A stretch of DNA of 37,326 nt from Oscillospiraceae bacterium (lineage in GTDB: Bacteria > Bacillota > Clostridia > Oscillospirales > CAG-382). The translations under genes and the position numbers were made by a program. The DNA is taken from positions 1-37,326 of the forward strand of contig SVTM01000028.1 in the NCBI GenBank assembly GCA_015063785.1. The letters are read 5' to 3'. The notes under the pieces were generated by a model, which was not told where the DNA came from, did not search any database, and saw only the letters and a list, made by a program, of their open reading frames with translations. Below, piece after piece: positions 34,254-37,326 of this stretch (its first letter is position 1; each line of letters opens with the position of its first letter).

Positions 34254-35486
34254 TTAAAAACTAAAGAAACCGAAATCATAGAACGAATACTTCAGATTTT
34301 CCACAACGATAAAATTCTTAAGACAATCGATCAGATCGCATATTCCCTGACGGCTTATTTCCATAAAATCGTTTTGTACATCTGTTGATCCGATGTATCT
34401 CGTGCAGTTCAAGGGATAATTCTTTGTGAAAACAGCAGCGTCTATCACACCCTTTGCCTCAAACAGCGGCTCGCCTGTATCTCTGTAATAATGCGAAGAA
34501 ATATACTCGTACTTGCCGGTGTGCTCTTTGGGAACGTAAATATAGAAGTTTATGCTGAACATATCGTCCAAAACGCTGTGCAGACAAAATTCTATTTTCT
34601 CGGTGTCTCCCCAATAATAAAGCGAAAACCTTTCGGACGCATATCCGCCGTATTTATCGGCATCCTGAGAATAATAGCAGTAATCCCCGTTGATTATGCC
34701 GTTTTTGATAACAAAATCTTTGAGATATCCGTATATATCCTTCGGTTCCGCAGGCTGCGGAACAACTGTGCTTACAGGAGGCTCGGGAACGGGCTGGGGT
34801 TTGCTTTGCGTAGTACCCTGTTGCGAAACGGGCGGCTGAGGTTTGTCCACCGTGGTGGAAGGAGTCTCCTGCGGCTCCCGAGGGATGTTTGTTTGAGAAG
34901 CGTCTTGCTTTTCGTCCGAATCTTTTGAGTCTGCATTGGTGTCATCTTTCTTTTCGGACTGATCTTCTGCTTTTTCCGAAATGTCGGGGGTGATTTTATC
35001 TTCCGATTCTTTTGTTCCGTCCTCTGTCGCTTCTTGCGCATCTTCAACATCCGTTTTGTCGGAGTTTGAAGTATCGTCAGCATCGGTATCGATCAAAGCG
35101 TCGGTATTCACCGCATCACCATCTCCCGAACCAGAACCGAAAATGCCGTTTTTCCACATCAAAACACCTGCAACTGCAACGGCAACGACGATGCAACAGA
35201 TTGCCACGATCAAAGCCGTTTTTTTCTTTTTTGCAGGTTTCTCGAAATGAGCAACAGCCACCTCTGCCGTGTCCGCCACAGCAGAATCAGGCTCGCTGTC
35301 TTTTAATAAAGCATCTGTGGAAATATCAAATAAATTTGCCAATGCAATTATATTATCAAGAGACGGTTGTGTCTGACCGGTTTCCCATAAACTCACGCTT
35401 TGCCTTGTCACTTCTAATTTTTCGGCCAGTTCATCCTGAGACATATGCTTTGCTTTTCGATATTTTCTGATATTATCGCTTAACAA
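34254..35486 (-). CDS. Membrane-anchored XRE-family protein with extracytoplasmic domain
   Basis: Protein of 410 residues with three parts. Residues 1-62 are an XRE/Cro helix-turn-helix ('MSQDELAEKLEVTRQSVSLW'). A Lys cluster ('KPAKKKK') precedes one transmembrane helix near 88-110. After a low-complexity Asp/Glu/Ser- then Pro/Gln-rich linker to about 245, an external domain of some 165 residues contains 'YGYLKDFVIKNGIINGDYCY' and 'YYWGDTEKIEFCLHSVLDD'. This topology suggests a one-component membrane sensor acting directly on DNA. A GTG at 35495 is part of AGGAAGTG, so I place the start at TTG 35486, 8 nt after AGGAAG; the resulting N-terminus 'MLSDNIRKYRKAK' is typical of this HTH family. 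It is followed by a lipoprotein gene. Confidence 0.82.
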   Translation of the reverse strand: MLSDNIRKYRKAKHMSQDELAEKLEVTRQSVSLWETGQTQPSLDNIIALANLFDISTDALLKDSEPDSAVADTAEVAVAHFEKPAKKKKTALIVAICCIVVAVAVAGVLMWKNGIFGSGSGDGDAVNTDALIDTDADDTSNSDKTDVEDAQEATEDGTKESEDKITPDISEKAEDQSEKKDDTNADSKDSDEKQDASQTNIPREPQETPSTTVDKPQPPVSQQGTTQSKPQPVPEPPVSTVVPQPAEPKDIYGYLKDFVIKNGIINGDYCYYSQDADKYGGYASERFSLYYWGDTEKIEFCLHSVLDDMFSINFYIYVPKEHTGKYEYISSHYYRDTGEPLFEAKGVIDAAVFTKNYPLNCTRYIGSTDVQNDFMEISRQGICDLIDCLKNFIVVENLKYSFYDFGFFSF

Positions 35487-35508
35487 AAAAATCACTTCCT
35501 TTTGTTAA

Positions 35509-35537
35509 ATTATAACATTTGGCGTCGAAAAAAGCAA
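35509..35537 (-). promoter_or_regulatory. SigA-type promoter of the XRE membrane protein gene
   Basis: On the minus strand TTGCTT (35537-35532), 17-nt spacer, TATAAT (35514-35509). The leader is only about 15 nt, which supports the TTG start at 35486. Confidence 0.78.
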
Positions 35538-35935
35538 TAAAATTCATTTGGAATATTGTCAAGCAACACTTGCATTTCAAAAAATGTCGTTTTTTCAAGT
35601 ATATTGTGCAAAAAATCTATGGAAAATCCGCCGTTTTCGTGCGTGATTTGCGAATACCGGTCGCGAGTCAAACAACATCAATTTACGCAGGCAAACATCG
35701 CCTAAAAAAGCACTTGCCAAAAACAGACTTCTGATAAGGATGTTTGTCTAAAAGCGCGGTAGGGGCGAAGAGTGTTCGTCTTGAAATCCAAACAATAACA
35801 GTTCGGATTTCAAAGTCTTTTCGTTATCTGCGCACTCTGAACACAGCAGAAGTAAAACCGTACAATGGTTCCTTGAGGATCACCTTATTGTCTAAAAGCT
35901 CAGCCTCACAGCCCACACAAATTAGCGTTCTTATT
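35538..35935. other. Gene-free stretch with one perfect inverted repeat
   Basis: No supported coding sequence: the small open frames on either strand lack ribosome binding sites and recognisable content. The notable element is a 9-bp perfect inverted repeat, TTGAAATCC (35781-35789) and GGATTTCAA (35805-35813), around a 15-nt loop. TTGTCTAAAAGC occurs twice, near 35748 and 35888, as a short direct repeat of unknown meaning. Confidence 0.6.
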
Positions 35936-36057
35936 TGGCTCCCCATGCCCAGCTCGAACCAACGACCCCATGATTATGGAAGATTCGAAGCGAAGCTTCG
36001 TATCTTCTGAAGATTACGCATTGCGTAATCTTCCACTGTCATGTGCTCTACCTGGTA
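35936..36057 (-). pseudogene. tRNA-Lys-like remnant with palindromes in place of the anticodon
   Basis: On the minus strand GGTAGAGCACATGAC (D-arm 3' half plus anticodon-stem 5' half) is followed by 61 nt and then TAATCATGGGGTCGTTGG and TTCGAGC, ending in GGGGAGCCA. This matches the layout I remember for clostridial tRNA-Lys, where C-TTT-TAA is the anticodon loop. The CATGA/TCATG stem is intact, but the TTT triplet is replaced by two adjacent palindromes: GAAGATTACGCA/TGCGTAATCTTC (12 bp, 1-nt loop) and GAAGAT-x-CGAAGC/GCTTCG-x-ATCTTC. The 5' acceptor and 5' D-stem are absent and the T-stem no longer pairs (GTTGG versus TGGGC), so it is not a working tRNA. It may be a decayed gene or a tRNA-derived element. 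Confidence 0.55.
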
Positions 36058-36064
36058 TTTAGAT

Positions 36065-36095
36065 GAAAAAAGTCCAGGTTTTTCAACCTGGACTT
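36065..36095 (-). terminator. Intrinsic terminator directly ahead of the tRNA-like remnant
   Basis: On the minus strand AAGTCCAGGTT/AACCTGGACTT, an 11-bp perfect stem with a 4-nt loop, runs into T6. No gene that it could terminate lies just upstream, only the palindromic array. Confidence 0.85.
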
Positions 36096-36113
36096 CTTGA
36101 GAAAAACAAACGG

Positions 36114-36292
36114 GCGATATACTCGCTAACGCTCGTTCGATATATTTGCTTCGCAAATTCGATATAACCTCATTTCATTCGGTTACGATATGATATAAAT
36201 CCCTTTCCGCGTTGCCGCAAGGCAACATATCGCATCGAAGATATATCGCGTACGAAGTACATATAGTAAATTCCGTCAGGAATTTATATCGC
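36114..36292. repeat. Array of short hairpins punctuated by GATAT/ATATC
   Basis: GATAT recurs at 36116, 36139, 36161, 36187 and 36192, and ATATC at 36228, 36244 and 36287 in the second half. Between the marks sit different small palindromes: ATTTGC/GCAAAT, AACC/GGTT, GTTGCC/GGCAAC (loop GCAA), GTAC/GTAC and AAATTCC/GGAATTT (loop GTCA). Periods are about 22-26 bp in the first half. The cores differ from unit to unit, so this is not a CRISPR or a simple tandem repeat. I do not recognise a named family. Confidence 0.7.
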
Positions 36293-36294
36293 TG

Positions 36295-36329
36295 AAAAAA
36301 GCGTACTGAATTTTTCAGTACGCTTTTTT
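36295..36329. terminator. Bidirectional terminator between the array and the second tRNA 3' end
   Basis: Perfect 10-bp stem GCGTACTGAA/TTCAGTACGC with a 3-nt loop, A6 before and T6 after, so it works on both strands. On the minus strand it follows a CCA-ended tRNA-like 3' end by a few bases. Confidence 0.92.
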
Positions 36330-36331
36330 CA

Positions 36332-36512
36332 TGGCTCCCCCTGTTGGACTTGAACCACGTCCGTTTGCAACATCAATTCAATTTCGCCGTACGCTTACGG
36401 CTCATTTCATTGTGTTGCGGCACAACCCTCCGCGCTCCCTTCATCTGTCACTGGCAGCGGTCGCTACTCGGTTCCCTGCGTCCGCATGGCGGCTCGCAGG
36501 CTCGTTGGTTCA
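36332..36512 (-). other. Structured GC-rich segment ending in a tRNA-like 3' end
   Basis: On the minus strand the segment ends TTCAAGTCCAAC, AGGGGGAGCCA, the T-loop, T-stem and acceptor of a tRNA, but the 5' T-stem arm reads CGTGG and does not pair fully. Upstream are nested hairpins: CCTGCG-AG-CCGC-CAT-GCGG-A-CGCAGG (from about 36502 down to 36475) and GCCGTA/TACGGC inside a longer imperfect stem CAACA/TGTTG (36418-36370). No complete tRNA can be folded by eye. Plus-strand frames here give the PVGLEP-type strings that arise from reading tRNA T-arms backwards. Confidence 0.5.
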
Positions 36513-36527
36513 AAATACCAAAAAAAC

Positions 36528-36566
36528 AACGCAAAAAAGGTGCACCAATGTGCACCCTTTTGCGTT
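36528..36566 (-). terminator. Terminator of the LysR-type gene
   Basis: On the minus strand AACGCAAAAGGGTGCAC/GTGCACCTTTTTTGCGTT form a long stem with loop ATTG and one mismatch, followed by G and T7. It lies 30 bp after the stop codon. Confidence 0.92.
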
Positions 36567-36596
36567 GGAAGAGCCGAATGGTTTAGATGACACTTT

Positions 36597-37326
36597 TTAT
36601 GCTTTTTGTGCCTGCTCTACTAACTCTTCTAGCATATTTATAAAACTGTCCGTCAAATTAGAACATCTTCTTTCTGTATGTAGTATGTACCCTATGTTAT
36701 AGTACGAATTGCTTTCAAGCGATATACTGACAATTTTACCCTCATTTAAAGTCGACGGCATAATTCCTGTTCCAACCGTATAACTGTCAGTGGTCAGTAA
36801 CACATTCATAAGGCTCGCTCTATCACTTATTTCTATATGTTTTTTTACATCCGAAATTTCCATAATTTCTTCGGTAAAAAATGAAATATTATGTTTCCCT
36901 TGTTCATACGAAACAAAAGGATACTTAAGAAGTTCTGTGTAGGTTAAAACATTCCTATTGCAAAGCGGGTGCTCTTTTCTGACAAATACATGAGGCGATG
37001 TTTTAAAAATCGTGGTAAAGTCCAGTTTTTTATTTATTAAAAATCGTTTCATTATATCAAAGTCTGTATTTTTTATAGCTATAATTCCTATATCACAATA
37101 TCCACTTTCTACCTGTTTTATAACATTATAGGTCTTTGTTTCAATCAATGATATCTTATAATTGTCGTCCGTAACTGAATTTAACATTTTTCCGAAAACA
37201 TCTGCCACAAAATCATAATGCTGTGTTGCAATATATAATTTGGGACAATTGTTGCCAGATTTGTACTTTTCAAGTATAAAATTGTTCTGTTCAATAATCT
37301 GTGATGCATATCTTACAAACTCCGCT
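36597..37326 (-). CDS. LysR-family transcriptional regulator, effector domain (5' end outside window)
   Basis: The visible 243 residues lack the N-terminal winged helix-turn-helix, which lies beyond the right edge; the frame is open to base 37326. The first residues 'AEFVRYASQIIEQNNFILEK' form the linker helix typical of LysR proteins. The effector domain follows: 'LYIATQHYDFVADVFGKML', 'VESGYCDIGIIAIKN', 'HVFVRKEHPLCNRNVLTY' and 'YPFVSYEQG', then a short C-terminal helix ending 'LEELVEQAQKA'. Target genes and inducer cannot be deduced. The gene is clearly richer in A and T than the window average and lies beyond the tRNA-like remnants, so it may belong to a different genomic segment. A strong terminator follows. 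Confidence 0.85.
   Translation of the reverse strand, partial: AEFVRYASQIIEQNNFILEKYKSGNNCPKLYIATQHYDFVADVFGKMLNSVTDDNYKISLIETKTYNVIKQVESGYCDIGIIAIKNTDFDIMKRFLINKKLDFTTIFKTSPHVFVRKEHPLCNRNVLTYTELLKYPFVSYEQGKHNISFFTEEIMEISDVKKHIEISDRASLMNVLLTTDSYTVGTGIMPSTLNEGKIVSISLESNSYYNIGYILHTERRCSNLTDSFINMLEELVEQAQKA

Noticed and set aside
35519..36010. Two small plus-strand open frames in the gene-free island
   Set aside because: No ribosome binding sites, no recognisable protein features, and the first overlaps the promoter of the XRE gene.
35974..36156. Minus-strand 60-residue open frame through the tRNA-like remnant
   Set aside because: It is a translation of palindromes, a terminator and tRNA sequence, with no ribosome binding site; better explained as noncoding.
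36114..36292. Possible CRISPR array because of regularly spaced motifs
   Set aside because: The recurring part is only five bases, the intervals are palindromic and of unequal length, and no cas gene is visible.
36331..36702. Plus-strand open frame starting 'MAPPVGLEP'
   Set aside because: It reads antisense through a tRNA T-arm and the LysR terminator; such strings are known spurious translations, and there is no ribosome binding site.

Overview
The window looks like chromosome of an anaerobic, endospore-forming Clostridia member, most likely Oscillospirales/Ruminococcaceae-like. The evidence is a SpoIIE sporulation phosphatase, S-layer homology (SLH) proteins, lipoproteins, an EtfAB-linked lactate/glycolate-type dehydrogenase, meso-diaminopimelate dehydrogenase, several glycosidases, and near-consensus SigA promoters (TTGACA-17-TATAAT type) with GGAGG ribosome binding sites. 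No rRNA, intact tRNA, CRISPR array, transposase or integrase is visible.

Layout. (1) 1-4373, minus strand: a four-gene glycan-utilisation operon from one promoter (DUF4838 protein, beta-propeller glycosidase, EEP hydrolase, GH20-like hexosaminidase running off the left edge). (2) 4548-8154: spoIIE, convergent with a dinB-type polymerase gene whose promoter carries a perfect 10-10-10 palindrome. (3) 8458-11865: ddh and a convergent M14 carboxypeptidase sharing a bidirectional terminator. (4) 12103-15491: etfB-etfA-FAD dehydrogenase, arranged like the electron-bifurcating lactate dehydrogenase complex. (5) 15530-18091: a stand-alone CARF plus PD-(D/E)xK nuclease of the Card1/Can2 (DUF1887) type, divergent from a lipoprotein gene, followed by an ASCH-domain gene. 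(6) 18206-24390: two tandem paralogous secreted proteins of about 985 residues with internal SLH repeats and a C-terminal beta-helix, each with its own promoter. (7) 24434-26753: a GH27 glycosidase and a divergent AraC-type regulator, with a 21-bp-spaced direct repeat between them. (8) 26765-31532, minus: a six-gene operon of SGNH hydrolase, siroheme-type sulfite reductase, FecBCD-type ABC importer and precorrin-2 dehydrogenase. (9) 31755-33173: an FGGY sugar kinase. (10) 33313-35486: a membrane-anchored XRE regulator and a lipoprotein. (11) 35490-36600: a 1.1-kb gene-free island with terminators, palindromes and two decayed tRNA 3' ends. (12) the C-terminal part of a LysR-type regulator at the right edge.

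How the genes work together. The glycosidases, SGNH esterase-like protein, sugar kinase and cell-surface beta-helix proteins suggest a polysaccharide-degrading lifestyle. The Etf/dehydrogenase unit would oxidise a 2-hydroxyacid at the expense of ferredoxin. The siroheme operon pairs a siroheme enzyme with the enzyme that makes its cofactor and with an importer. The two most unusual items are the CRISPR-less CARF nuclease, whose active-site motif reads SCK instead of ECK, and the noncoding island. In the island, a tRNA-Lys-like remnant has its anticodon triplet replaced by a pair of palindromes, next to an array of GATAT-punctuated hairpins. All assignments come from reading the sequence and remembered family motifs; no searches were run.
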